The translations under genes and the position numbers were made by a program. From Hypsibius dujardini (lineage: Eukaryota; Tardigrada; Eutardigrada; Parachela; Hypsibiidae), in the NCBI GenBank assembly GCA_001579985.1, contig LRSR01011187.1, forward strand, positions 1-30,855: a stretch of 30,855 nt of DNA. The letters are read 5' to 3'. Under the pieces are notes generated by a model. That model ran no database searches. It worked only from the letters and a program-made list of their open reading frames with translations, and was not told the DNA's origin. Positions 21,201-30,855 of this stretch are shown here, piece after piece. Each line of letters begins with the position of its first letter. Position 1 is the first letter of the stretch.

Positions 21201-22883
21201 GAAGCTACTCCATAGCCAGCTTGGGAATTTGGAGTCCACCAAGGCGCATCTGGAAAGCCGACTGGACGAACTGGGTGTCTTGCTGACTCAGTGGGAGGCG
21301 GTCGATGTGGAACGGCAAGCGCTGGAAGATCGGTTGGAATCGCTGCTGGAAGAGAACGGACGACTTGCCGCGAACGGGGAGGCGGCGAAGGAGTTGCTGT
21401 CGGAGCGGAGTGCTCAGCTAGAGAGCATTTATCAGCAACGCAGTGCGCTAGAGGCGGAGCTTGTGGCGTTGAAGACGGTTCGCGAGACGGAAATGGAGGC
21501 CGCTGACGAGCGCGCCATGAGGTAACGCAGACTTCTGTCGGTCAATGTTTTTCGATGTGAGATATGAGATGCCTTCAGCTACTGTTTAGACATGACAAAT
21601 ACTAAAATTACTTAACTAAACTGAAATTTCCAGTTAAATTAAATTATTGATCTGCCACTTATTTAATCTAGTTAATTTTAAGTTAGATTTGGTTTTTTAT
21701 TCAGAAACCAAAAGAGTTGAAATTGTAAAATACTTATTAATCAATTAGGACTATTAACTTACTGTTTATCGGTAAGCAGTTTAGTTTGGTTTCGTCATCC
21801 CAATCCACAACATACATTTTTTGTTTTCAGACTGGAAACGGAAATCACGGACGTTATGATTTCCCGGCAAGCCATTCAAGATAGCCTCACCGTGGCTAAC
21901 GAAGACATCAGGGTGTAAGATTTTTTTTTATGATCGAAAGGCGATTGACATCTACAGTAAGGGAGCGTTTTGAGGAAGAATGCTAATCCAGAGATTGACT
22001 GCCTCTTATTGGCGTTTGCTGTTCGAAGTAAATACATTTTTCTCTTTTCAGGCTGAAAGACAATCTTCAGGAAGTCGAACAGGCTCTTCGATCCCAATGC
22101 GAGCTCTCACAGCGCTTGGAGTCTGCACTCAACAAGGACAGTCGCGTTGTTTCCCTACAAACCGATGTGGCCTGGTTCGACTGGAAAACGGAGAAGGTCG
22201 CAATGGGCAACACAATCAGCCGCATGACTGACCAGTTGGAAATACTGGAGGCCGATCTCGTCGCGGTCAGAGCATCGAACGAGCGACAAATCCGTGCGAA
22301 GGAAGACGAGCGAGATCAGTTGATGTTGCTGATTGACCGGTAGGGATTTGGACGAGGTGGGGGGGTGTAACGTTTGGATATCTGATTCTATATTGTTTCT
22401 TTTCCAGCTTTACGCGAGAAGCGGAACACTTGGAGGAAGCCAACCGAAAGCTGGGAGAGCGAGTCAATAGTTTGACGGCCGATCTGACTGAGTAATTAAA
22501 CTGCTTCTCGATGCTGTTGACATAAGCTGTGAATTGTTCTCGCTAACACATTTTTTCCACTGTTTAGTGCGGAAGCCAAGCTCGCCCTGAGCGATGAGAA
22601 GCGAGCTAAATGGGAAAAGGCTGTCCGCAAGCAAAGTAAGCTATAATTTTCTTTTTTACTCCGGTGAACACTGATAACCACATTTTACTTCTTCTCCGTG
22701 GCAGTGGACAGGACCACAAAGGTGGTGAAGCAGGCGGAGCACAACATCAGCGCATTCAACACCAACGGCGGTTTCACTCGCGGGACAGCCGGACCTCGCC
22801 CGCTCAATCCCCTCACGGAGAATCACGACCCCGTTGCAGCCGCCGGGACGAAAGGCTCCACTTTAGCTCGGCCCTCCTCTTGA
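15300..22883 (+). CDS. CM1-domain centrosomal coiled-coil protein (centrosomin/CDK5RAP2-like)
   Basis: CM1 proteins recruit and activate gamma-tubulin ring complexes at centrosomes and other microtubule-organising centres. Coding exons: 15300-15373, 15515-15630, 16839-16982, 17052-17110, 17669-17794, 17888-18090, 18933-19480, 20052-20328, 20422-20505, 21033-21521, 21831-21914, 22052-22339, 22408-22491, 22568-22635, 22705-22883; 940 aa in frame. Residues 137-155 read TKEIYNLKVKVVNLEEQLE, aligning without gaps to the CM1 core KKENFNLKLRIYFLEERMQ, and are preceded by a Ser/Pro/Gly linker (SSPTGG, residues 114-119) as in centrosomins. The N terminus is Ser-rich and low-complexity. Exons 6-14 encode long Leu/Glu/Gln/Arg heptad coiled coils (for example LEDRLESLLEENGRL). 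I see no certain C-terminal CM2. The start codon has G at -3 and G at +4. The weakest join is intron 3 (69 bp, donor GTCAGC). Another coiled-coil protein with a CM1-like motif is the main alternative. Confidence 0.75.
15894..16778. mobile_element. 885-bp foldback element in intron 2 of the CM1 gene
   Basis: Two arms of about 425 bp form a nearly complete inverted repeat around a centre at 16336. The outermost 47 nt, beginning CTTGGGAACGTTTTCAGCTG, are identical in both arms; the rest differs by scattered substitutions and single indels. TTA flanks both ends (15891-15893 and 16779-16781), consistent with a 3-bp target duplication of the TWA type used by PIF/Harbinger elements. The arms are rich in TTGATTGTTGATTGA words. 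A motif like GACGG-A-AC-GCAGCAA-TCT-TTGAGACA occurs at the centre (16315-16353) and once in each arm (16031-16065 inverted; 16603-16640). There is no transposase frame. As part of the pre-mRNA it could fold into a very long hairpin. Confidence 0.85.
17111..17668 (+). other. CM1 gene intron 4, with a diverged direct repeat
   Basis: AT-rich. TTTGGTACAAATTAAGCGGA at 17332 recurs as TTTGGTATAAATTAAGCGGA at 17461, and the similarity continues through TGTGCT-GGATAT-TTAAATT, giving a 129-bp spacing. Otherwise nothing was recognised. Confidence 0.6.
18091..18932 (+). other. CM1 gene intron 6
   Basis: An 842-bp intron without recognisable elements. The 93-codon frame at 18630-18911 lies wholly inside it, is AT-rich and shows no domain. 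The acceptor is CCAACAG at 18926-18932. Confidence 0.5.
19481..20051 (+). other. CM1 gene intron 7, with a CTGT-rich start
   Basis: Positions 19528-19620 carry degenerate CTGTCTGT/CTGCATGTCT words; the rest is ordinary AT-rich intron ending in TTCTTCAG. The plus-strand frame reading out of exon 7 translates this repeat and then stops, so it is intron. Confidence 0.65.
20506..21032 (+). repeat. CM1 gene intron 9: degenerate CATTTGTCTG minisatellite
   Basis: From about 20565 to 20910 the word CATTTGTCTG or a near variant recurs every 20-35 bp, often followed by TGGACG or CTGGACA (for example near 20567, 20664, 20683, 20747, 20780, 20811, 20871 and 20890). It reads as a decayed longer-unit relative of the CTGT microsatellite. 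No coding potential. Confidence 0.6.
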
Positions 22884-22975
22884 AAAGCGATCATCAAGTT
22901 GCAGCCGCCGGCGGGAAAGGCTCCACCTTCACTCTAGCTCTCTTGAAAAGCTCTCTTGAAAAGCAATCATCATCG
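22833..22975 (+). repeat. 65-bp tandem duplication spanning the CM1 gene stop codon
   Basis: GTTGCAGCCGCCGG at 22833 recurs at 22898, and both copies continue through AAAGGCTCCAC, TAGCTC, CTCTTGAAAAGC and ATCATCA. The first copy encodes the C-terminal tail VAAAGTKGSTLARPSS and the stop codon (22881-22883). The second lies in the 3' untranslated region and has a small internal duplication of CTCTTGAAAAGC. Confidence 0.75.
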
Positions 22976-24262
22976 AGTTCTCTCTGACTTTGTTGTGTAT
23001 TTCTTCCCTTTTTTACAGTCCATCCGTTCTTTGTTTTTCCCTTTTTCACGCCTCTTTTTGATAACATTGTCAATGCAAATATCCGAATTGTGCCTGCGGG
23101 ACTTATCCCGTCGCGTCTGAGGAGGCCTTTTTAGCGTCTACACGATCCGTCCTTATTTTGTTTGGTTTTATCATTAATTACGTGTAAATGTATCCTACAT
23201 CTGCCTTTTGATGGGATTTTAATTTGTGGAGTAGAGTAAACATGGCAACAGTACAGTAAAGTGGGATACAAATTCACCTACTTGCCAAATGTGGGCGTCT
23301 CCGTCCGGGTATCAATTGTTGGGCGTTCGGGAACAGAACCGGTTCGTGTGACGTCAGCACCCAGTACCTGAGCAGTTGCATTGGAGTTAAGACTGCCGCG
23401 GCTTCCAAATCCAAAACGCCCTGTGTGGTGGAATGGAAATTCAGTGCGGAATTCATGTGGAATTGGAATATGAGAATCAGTGGAGTGGATTTGAAAGGCC
23501 CGTAACTCCAGGTTCCAGCTCCATTCCCTCGGCGCACTTGTGAGAATGGAAACCAAGCTCCGTCTTTAAAAATAACAGTTGATGGGCATCCCGAAACAGA
23601 ACCGGTTGGTGTGACGTCAGCACCCAGTACCTAAACAGTTGCATTGGAGTTAAGACTGCCTCGGCTTTCAAATCCAAAACGCCCTGTGTGATGGAATGGA
23701 AATTCAGTGCGGAATTCATGTGGAATTGGAATATGAGAATCAGTGGAGTGGATTTGAAAGGCCCGTAACTCCAGGTTCCAGCTCCATTCCCTCGGCGCAC
23801 TTGTGGCAATGGAAACCAAGCTCCGTCTTTAAAAATAACAGCTGACGACTACGCATTTTTTTCATTCAAGTTTTCCATCATTTGTTAAAGTTTTCTTCCC
23901 CAGTCTTTAGCCCCAAATTGTTTTTTTAAATTGCGAAATCACCGGAATAGGCGAGTCTCATCCAGCCGCTGCTCCTCATTTCGCAGGAGTTCATACTCCA
24001 ATTTTTCAGAGACTTTTAATTTTCGAAGAATTCCCTGACTGCGCCTCTTATTCCATCACATTTTTACCGTCTCCAAAATGCTCTTTTCCTTTCCACTGTA
24101 GTTTTCCTACACTCCAAATTCATCGGGCTATCCGAATCCGCCTCAGGCGGCGCACTCCATCGACGGGAAGCATCTTTTCTACACACTTCTCTGTCGGCTT
24201 GTTAAAAGCGGAATTTTTGCCTAAAATCTTCTCCCCGCCCGCCCCGCCGACGAACGACTCAG
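22976..24262. other. intergenic region between the CM1 and ferredoxin genes
   Basis: This holds the 263-bp tandem duplication described separately and, downstream, T/C-rich sequence leading to the ferredoxin start. A CGCCCGCCCCGCCGACG stretch at about 24234-24252 is a GC-rich promoter-like segment immediately before the ferredoxin ATG. No canonical AATAAA was found close to the CM1 gene stop. Confidence 0.45.
23316..23841. repeat. 263-bp unit, two tandem copies, each with a TGACGTCA palindrome
   Basis: AACAGAACCGGTT starts at 23332 and again at 23595, a spacing of 263 bp, and the match holds through CTCCGTCTTTAAAAATAACAG in both copies with about 5-8% differences. Each copy contains GTGTGACGTCAGCACCCAGT with the cAMP-response-element-like palindrome TGACGTCA, plus GGAATTC palindromes. 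Minus-strand frames of 62-110 codons cross the units, but the unit length is not a multiple of three, so a shared protein repeat is unlikely. Confidence 0.88.
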
Positions 24263-25393
<1,131 letters not shown>

Positions 25394-26150
25394 GATACTC
25401 AGTGGTTTGTTCTGGTTGGAAGAAGAGTCATCCGGTTCCCGTCGCGCTCTCTCAGTCTCCTGTAGACAGTAGTGGCCTTCACATCGCATCTCCCGGTATA
25501 CCACAATCGCTCCCGACGGGGTCAGATAGATTATAGATTTTACGACTCGTTTCCGATTGTACCACTTAGTTTCCTCAAAGTCTCTTCACACCGCCCGTTC
25601 GCTGTTTGGTTGTGCGCCTGAAGTGTGCCAATACGTTGTGCCTTCGCTTTGTTCATGCTTTTGCCTGCGACGCATTTTTAAGGCATTTGGTTTTTTTTAG
25701 CTGGAATTTTGACCGAAGTCTGTAGTCTAAAATATTCTTCCTCTTCCAGCTTACGAACTGATCAACTCGAAATTCCTCGCAATACTTCACTCGATCCAGG
25801 AGGCCGTCACGATTTCGTTTCGTTCATCTGTTAGTCTTAGCAAGTCTCGATTTCGTCTTTGACAGATTGGAGTACCTCTTCCCTCGTCACTCTCTGGCAG
25901 AGTTCTCCAAAAAAAGGTGCCACCAGAAAAGCCCGAGCAAAATAAGTCACGAATTCACACGACTAAAACGAAAACGCAACGAGCACAAGAAATCGCGCGG
26001 GACGAGAAAGTCAAAACCGCTTTAAACAGGAAAAAATAACAAAAACAAGTTCCAAATAATTGAACTTGATTTGATTCTGCTCAAATGAAACTTTACGTCT
26101 GCCAGAGTTTCTTCTCAGACGACGACGAGAGGAGCATACTGTTCAACCGC
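25394..26150. other. 3' flank of the ferredoxin gene
   Basis: No gene was recognised. The sequence is moderately C/T-rich to about 25870 and A-rich from 25900 to 26060. A 66-codon minus-strand frame at 25304-25504 overlaps ferredoxin exon 4 in antisense and is not credible. Confidence 0.45.
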
Positions 26151-26151
26151 T

Positions 26152-26178
26152 TCAGACAGACAGACAGACAGACAGACA

Positions 26179-26229
<51 letters not shown>

Positions 26230-26253
26230 AACAGACAAACAGACAGACAGACA
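26152..26253. repeat. (CAGA)n microsatellite
   Basis: Nearly pure CAGACAGA from 26152 to 26253 with a few CAAACAGA units. It directly abuts the minus-strand zinc-finger reading frame at 26254, so on that strand the frame runs into Cys-Leu-Ser-Val repeats. Confidence 0.92.
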
Positions 26254-26394
26254 GTGGTGACTGCGGTGACGACGGAGGTTATGCTCCGCCTTGAAGTAAG
26301 CACTACATCCGGCAGCCGGACAGCGGACCGTTCCGCCTTTGTGGATCTGCCTGTGGCGCAGCGCATTTGGCAGGATTAACGATGCGTCCGGCAT
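26254..26394 (-). CDS. C2H2 zinc-finger exon fragment (partial)
   Basis: On the minus strand the frame reads LRHRQIHKGGTVRCPAAGC, then SAYFKAEHNLRRHRSHH. The second part fits the C2H2 consensus C-x4-C-x3-F-x5-L-x2-H-x3-H exactly, and HKGGTVRC resembles an inter-finger linker. Just upstream, the frame has a Cys at the right distance (FCWPM, 15 residues before His), but the second Cys position is Met, so the preceding finger is broken or spliced differently. After the last His the frame enters the CTGT repeat without a canonical donor. It could be a DNA-binding protein exon, a truncated pseudogene or a terminal exon reading into the repeat. I could not connect other exons. A second open minus-strand frame (about 26585-26296) overlaps out of phase. 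Confidence 0.4.
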
Positions 26395-27554
26395 TGGCCA
26401 ACAGAAACTGGCAGATAGCCGCCGTCCTCTGCTGGAGAACTACCGGCGACGAGGGCGTGGGAATTGTCTGCGGGACATTGTTCGGTCCTATTGATTGATT
26501 GATTGATATGGGAACTCCTTCGGTTGGGTTGTGGGAAACCGGATGGACGGTGGACAGTGCGCGTACGCCGCCGCGTCCGATGGGGAGATGGTTTCACAAT
26601 TTGCCAATAGAACTGACATTTGAAGCTTCGAAAACGTCCAAAAAAACTGGTAACAAGATCTTATCCAATCCAAAATAGGAATCGGGTTGTAGACTACGTA
26701 CGAGTGCTTGGAAAAAAGAAGAAATTTTGCTGTGAAAACTGTCGGATTCGGGACTGTAGGGGCGCCACGTGCTCGTTTGCACACTCATCGTTTGCTTTTG
26801 GGAAAAATGATGTTTTTTGTTGTACAGGCGTTTTGTACGTACCTGAAAGTTGCGATATGTGCGCCCCCTGTTTCCCTTGCTGCTTCAACTGCGTCAACAA
26901 GTTTTACCTCGTACCGATGTTGAGTGATTCGAAAAGCAGTCGCTTCGTAGTTCGTACAGAGTCAAATAACCGAAAGCCAAGACTTTTGAAGTGCCCCGCG
27001 TAGCCACAGGAAGCGATATCGGACTGGCGGCAGTTTGACATTATTTGCCGGCCAGACCATGCCTAGAAACCTTTGATTTCGGTTACTCCTCGCTCGTTCG
27101 GATTCAACAGTCGGATTCTAATAAATGTATGTGAAGAAAGGTGCTGTACAATAATACCGTCTGATGACCCACACACGCATTAGACGATGATCATTTCAAG
27201 TGCAGCACACACAACCGCCGTACATCCAATGTATAACTCTCTCTCTCCACGCTTATTGCTCCGGCATATCTGGGTTAAAACGCACTTATATACTTACTTA
27301 AGTTATTAGTTATTACACCTTCTTCTAATTTGCTTTCAACAAGTGCTTTCACTCACACAGCCATGCTGATTCTCCTCTCTCTCTCTCTTACACACACACC
27401 AGCGAGTGAGAAAGAAATCGCATCGCGGCAGGAGCGATTAATCGTCGGGATACCTTAAGCTTGCCGTAATTGGTCTGTCCGTTCCTCCGTTCTTCCGGTT
27501 GCTTTTAATTTTATTACTGTACTACGTTATCGCATTCCTCGTCTTCTTTTCCTT
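26395..27554. other. intergenic stretch without an assignable gene
   Basis: A short (ATTG)n run lies at 26488-26507 and CT/CA microsatellites at 27236-27247 and 27371-27400. The plus-strand frame at 26620-27003 is Cys-rich near its centre (CDMCAPCFPCCFNC) but lacks a start context, splice support or family resemblance. The segment before 27555 should hold the promoter of the next gene; no TATA box was identified. Confidence 0.4.
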
Positions 27555-29591
27555 ATGTATCCGTTATGGCTCTTTGCCTTACTAGCAGCAATGGCTACTC
27601 TGTCCAATACCTCCATCGGAGCGCTGCCATTCAGGAAGCAGTTTCCCATCTTCAAGCCGGATTTGCCTGCGGACAGGCCTCGAACTAACGCCCCAGCACC
27701 CATTGGGGTACTGGATGATATGCCGGCGATGTTGAAGGCTGCTGATCTGACCATCGCGTCAGATGTCCAACTGATGCCGCCGTTTCGGGCATGCGGCGCG
27801 GAGGAGGAGACTGCTCAAGTTCCGGTGAAGGAAAGCGGAACGATTGTCAACGCTCCTAACGAAATTGAGCAGGGAACAAAGGGACACTTTGTTAATATGT
27901 GTAAGAGGATGATTAGAATGAATGTCCGTTTCTTTTTCTGTCTGTTTATTTGCCTGTCTTTCTGTCTGTTTGTCGGTCTGTCTGTCTGTCTGTCTGTCTA
28001 TCTGTCTGTCTGTCTTGTCTTCCTGTCTCTCTGTCGGTCCGTCTTATCTCTGCCTGATTACTTACTTGATAGTCTGTTTGTCAGTTTGTCTGTTTGTCTG
28101 TCTATGTTACTTTACCTCTCTATCGGTAGCAATTGATATTTACGTCGGAAATTAAAATAATTGCTGGTTCTTCCGTTCCGCTTGTTGCGTTGTATTCTTT
28201 GCTTCACCGGAAAGCTTGCCCGTTCGTTTGCACTTGGGCGTGGCATAGAAAGTGGTGAAACACATGACCAAATGTGAATTATTTTTGAATAGAAATGTAT
28301 AGTCGTGTCGTCACTCGTTACAGGTGTGGAACCATATGCGGCATCCTGCAACTTTCCCGGATCGTTCGTGGCCTTCAGAGAGTCTTGCTCGCTGCAGTGC
28401 CAGTGCATCAAACAGGACACAACCGACTACAAGTACGCCGCCTGCCGATCTATCTGCACCCGGCCACCGAATGGGCTGCGCTGTTTCTCCTCACCGGAAG
28501 CCGGCAACTGCTGTCCGACCTTCACAGACTGTGGTGAGTGACAGGCGATTCTAGGCTTGCGTGTCTGTGTCTCTGCGAAAGCTTCCGACGTCTGACTGTG
28601 TCTGTGTGCACCAGACTGTAGACAATGTTTGTCCGGGGATATAACTGTTGTTCAACTTATCTGCACATATCAGCTAGTCTGAGGAAGAGAGAAAAACGCC
28701 CCACGCCTCTATCTATCGAACAAACTGTCTGTAGCAGATTCTGTGTAAGCCATCAATCCCTGTGCCTACATTTTTAACAGGAAAATGTATCAGTTGTCTG
28801 TAACAGCATTTCCGAGCCAGAAAACCGTCAGACAATTCCGACACTGCTTGACTCAGACAAGCCTGTCAGAGATTTGACATAATTTCTTGCCAGCACGGTG
28901 GGCACATCCATTGATGACCGACTCGGATAGCTGTTACGGACAGGTCCTTCTTGGACAGATTTAAACAGACATTATCGGGTCTGCATCGGGCCAGCTTCAC
29001 TGGCGGGCGGTCTTGACTCTCGTCAAGCTGTTAGACAGTCCAAAAGTCAGGCACAAACTCAAGGCATTGTTTAACAATCTGTCTGCCTTCCCGATTGACC
29101 TTGTCTGTGTACTGTTGACAGTTTGTCTGGAGCTAGATTGCGAATGTCGGTTTATTCCTGACTTTCCAACTAAAACTTGTCGTACTTTCAATCTCTGAAC
29201 CTGCCTATACTGTACGCAGAGCTAGTCTATATCGGCTGCCAGGCTTCCCTTTTGAAAGTTATTGTTTACAACTTTGTTTTCAGTCACCGTGCCGGCCACA
29301 TTCAAGGGCGAATGGGTCAAGGACGAAACAGCATACCATTCGCGCAGTTTCCGCTGCACCGGACAGGAAACTCTGGACAGCGCGTCATGTTTAATGCTCG
29401 TCAAGGAGGCCATTCCAGACCAGAACTTTTCAACGCGTTTCCGTGCCACCTGCACATGCACAGCCGGCAGCCCTGACACCTTCACAATCCAAATGTTCAA
29501 CAGTGTACATGCAATCACATTGCTCGAGAAGCCGCAAAAGTTTTTGCTAGTCAAAACGGGTGGAAAAATCAGAGCGGAAAAGTTTTCCTGA
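27555..29591 (+). CDS. secreted cysteine-rich protein with VWC-like domain
   Basis: Likely extracellular and of unknown function. Coding exons: 27555-27900, 28324-28533, 29284-29591; 287 aa in frame. Residues 1 to about 23 (MYPLWLFALLAAMATLSNTS...) form a signal peptide. A Pro/Ala-rich low-cysteine segment follows to about 115. Residues 116-185 hold twelve cysteines, with CSLQCQC, CRSICTRPPNGLRC and GNCCPTFTDC. The C-x-C followed later by CCPxFxxC is the pattern of von Willebrand factor C domains, though spacing in the middle is unusual. The last exon has four more cysteines (FRC, SASC, ATCTC) and ends in a basic tail. The exon 1 donor TGT-GTAAGA joins in frame as Met-Cys-Val-Glu-Pro. An ATG at codon 13 has a better Kozak context but would destroy the signal peptide. 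The C terminus is uncertain, because other open frames overlap the last 100 bp and continue downstream. Confidence 0.65.
27935..28125 (+). repeat. (CTGT)n microsatellite in intron 1 of the secreted-protein gene
   Basis: CTGTCTGT units begin about 35 bp after the exon 1 donor, purest at 27977-28015, with CTGTTTGT and CTGTCGGT variants to about 28112. The frame reading out of exon 1 translates it as Cys-Leu-Ser-Val repeats, which explains the long spurious open frame at 27555-28136. Confidence 0.9.
28534..29283 (+). repeat. intron 2 of the secreted-protein gene, dispersed TCTGT/ACAGA words
   Basis: A 750-bp intron. TGTCTGTG, CTGTCTGTAG, TTGTCTGTAACAG, CAGACAA and GTCAGAGA words recur every 20-40 bp in both orientations, similar to intron 9 of the CM1 gene. 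The composition suggests an old, decayed CTGT array. The acceptor is TTTTCAG. Confidence 0.5.
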
Positions 29592-30855
29592 CCACGTCGT
29601 CGCAGTTGTCCAATCTTTACCTGGAAATAAAAAACAAGACAACTGTCAAGGCAGATGGTAAAAGGAACAACCCAAGACCATCCCCAGATTCGGTCGAATT
29701 TTCAGACTGACTTATCAGTCGTCACTGCTGGTCCGATAGCGATTCTGTGTTCATCATAATTCAACCTCACTACAAAAATCAAGGAGGAAAAGTGAACATT
29801 ACCTTCAATGAGGTGGTGTTCTCAGACATCATCCTTGCGGCAGACCTGCATTACAGACCAAAATTAGCCACAAAACTCCAATGGTGGTCAATCGAGAAAA
29901 TCAATGAGTGAATTTCTTCAGAGAGATTATAATCACAGCATTCATTTGAGGGAAAATATATCGTCATCAACAGCACATTTAAGCAAAGTAAAATAACTGA
30001 CAATTTTTACCAAGTGATTGACACAGGATGACGCAGTCAAGAGAATTCGTTGGGACTTTTCCGACACCTGAAACAACGACAAAATTAACAAAAGAAAATG
30101 TTTCGAAAGCAGATTCAATTAGCTGTCACAAGTCAATCAGAGTAAAATATCTGCACATTATTGAGCATATGGGTACGAGCTCGCTCGGAAGGATCTATTG
30201 GAAAAGCATCATCTAGACTGCGTCACAAACAACAAAAGAACGCAACGAGTTAACTTACGTGGCTATGAATTTCTCAGCGGAAAAGACTCAGGATCGACCA
30301 GTCGCATGCCTGAAACGATGAAACGCAACGTTAAGTAAGCTTGCACGTGCACATGTAATGCAGTGATGCATGGGGCGGAAACCGGCCTCAGCGAGCTGGA
30401 TTTGTGTAATCACGAGACTTCAGACTAATAGGGAAACTATTTCTATCATCATGTTTGGCCATCATGGCAAAAAGCAGCAACAAGAACTCTTCACCAGCAG
30501 TGAAAACAATAAGCTCACCTCCTAAGTATCCGGCTGTTTCTCTCCGACTCTAAACAGGAAGGGAACGCCGATCTTGATACTGCTGCATGAATCTGTAAAG
30601 AATAAAAATCGCATCATTAGCATAATCACCAAAAACGTATCATTCATTCATCCAATAGTCAATCATCTCAGATTAGGTAAGGAAATATATAGTCGACACA
30701 ACGATTCAGAAGGAGAAGAGTTTTCATCAGAGTGATGAAAGAAATCAATGAGACAACGGAACGGGAAACATTACCTCATCACAGCAGGGAACAAGCAGCC
30801 GACATGCCAGATCCCAGGCGCCTGCAAAAGGATTCAACATTGGTGGTTGCAACTG
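29592..30855 (+). pseudogene. possible broken coding region downstream of the secreted-protein gene
   Basis: Open stretches in different plus-strand frames follow each other. 29477-29709 contains SGKVFLTTSSQLSNLYLEIK. 29713-29910 contains VFIIIQPHYKNQGGKVNITF. About 29930-30030 contains FEGKYIVINSTFKQSKITD. 30028-30216 starts with an ATG. 30529-30735 contains GTPILILLHESVKNKN. Their residue composition looks protein-like, with beta-strand-like alternation, but each is cut by a stop and no splice sites link them. They may be frameshifted remnants of a longer extracellular protein, unannotated exons or chance. No family could be assigned, and nothing else was recognised to the window end. Confidence 0.25.

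Noticed and set aside
23274-23819. Minus-strand frames repeated in the 263-bp tandem units
   Set aside because: The unit length is 3n+2, so frames do not carry across copies; no domain or splice support. Kept as a repeat only.
26620-27003. Cys-rich plus-strand frame (CDMCAPCFPCCFNC)
   Set aside because: Cysteine spacing fits no family I know; no start context or splice evidence.

Overview
The window is animal nuclear DNA. Its genes are split by many introns with GT..AG ends, and it carries a tRNA-Pro gene with internal promoter boxes. The recognisable proteins are TFG, mitochondrial ribosomal protein L50, a CM1-domain centrosomal coiled-coil protein, mitochondrial [2Fe-2S] ferredoxin and a secreted VWC-like cysteine-rich protein, a combination expected in bilaterian animals. 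The abundance of CAGA/CTGT and ATTG microsatellites recalls some flatworm or other lophotrochozoan genomes, but I cannot name the species. I see no operon, prokaryotic gene, CRISPR array or virus.

Layout. 1-2250: CAGA-rich, then CTGT-rich, simple and degenerate repeats. 2250-7725: no assignable gene, but at least three structures with terminal inverted repeats (3136-3265, 5564-6007, 6481-7200). 7726-10509 (+): TFG, five coding exons. 10927-11154: a 79-bp tandem repeat. 11380-11451: tRNA-Pro(AGG). 11665-12140: a degenerate minisatellite, then a compact mariner-like MITE. 14479-12444 (-): mL50, three exons. 15300-22883 (+): CM1/centrosomin-like gene, fifteen coding exons, with an 885-bp near-perfect foldback element in intron 2. 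23316-23841: two tandem copies of a 263-bp unit. 24263-25393 (+): FDX1-type ferredoxin, four exons. About 26254-26394 (-): a C2H2 zinc-finger fragment that runs directly into a microsatellite. 27555-29591 (+): secreted cysteine-rich protein, three exons. 29592-30855: successive open but mutually out-of-frame stretches, possibly broken coding sequence.

The exon chains were built by hand from splice signals. For all five main genes the summed exon lengths are multiples of three and no frameshift was needed (TFG 511 aa, mL50 268 aa, CM1 protein 940 aa, ferredoxin 173 aa, secreted protein 287 aa). The genes are unrelated housekeeping or cell-biology genes: ER export, mitochondrial translation, microtubule nucleation and Fe-S/redox. 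I found no convincing multi-gene system. The most distinctive content is the set of small non-autonomous inverted-repeat elements with recognisable target duplications, and the repeat-filled introns.
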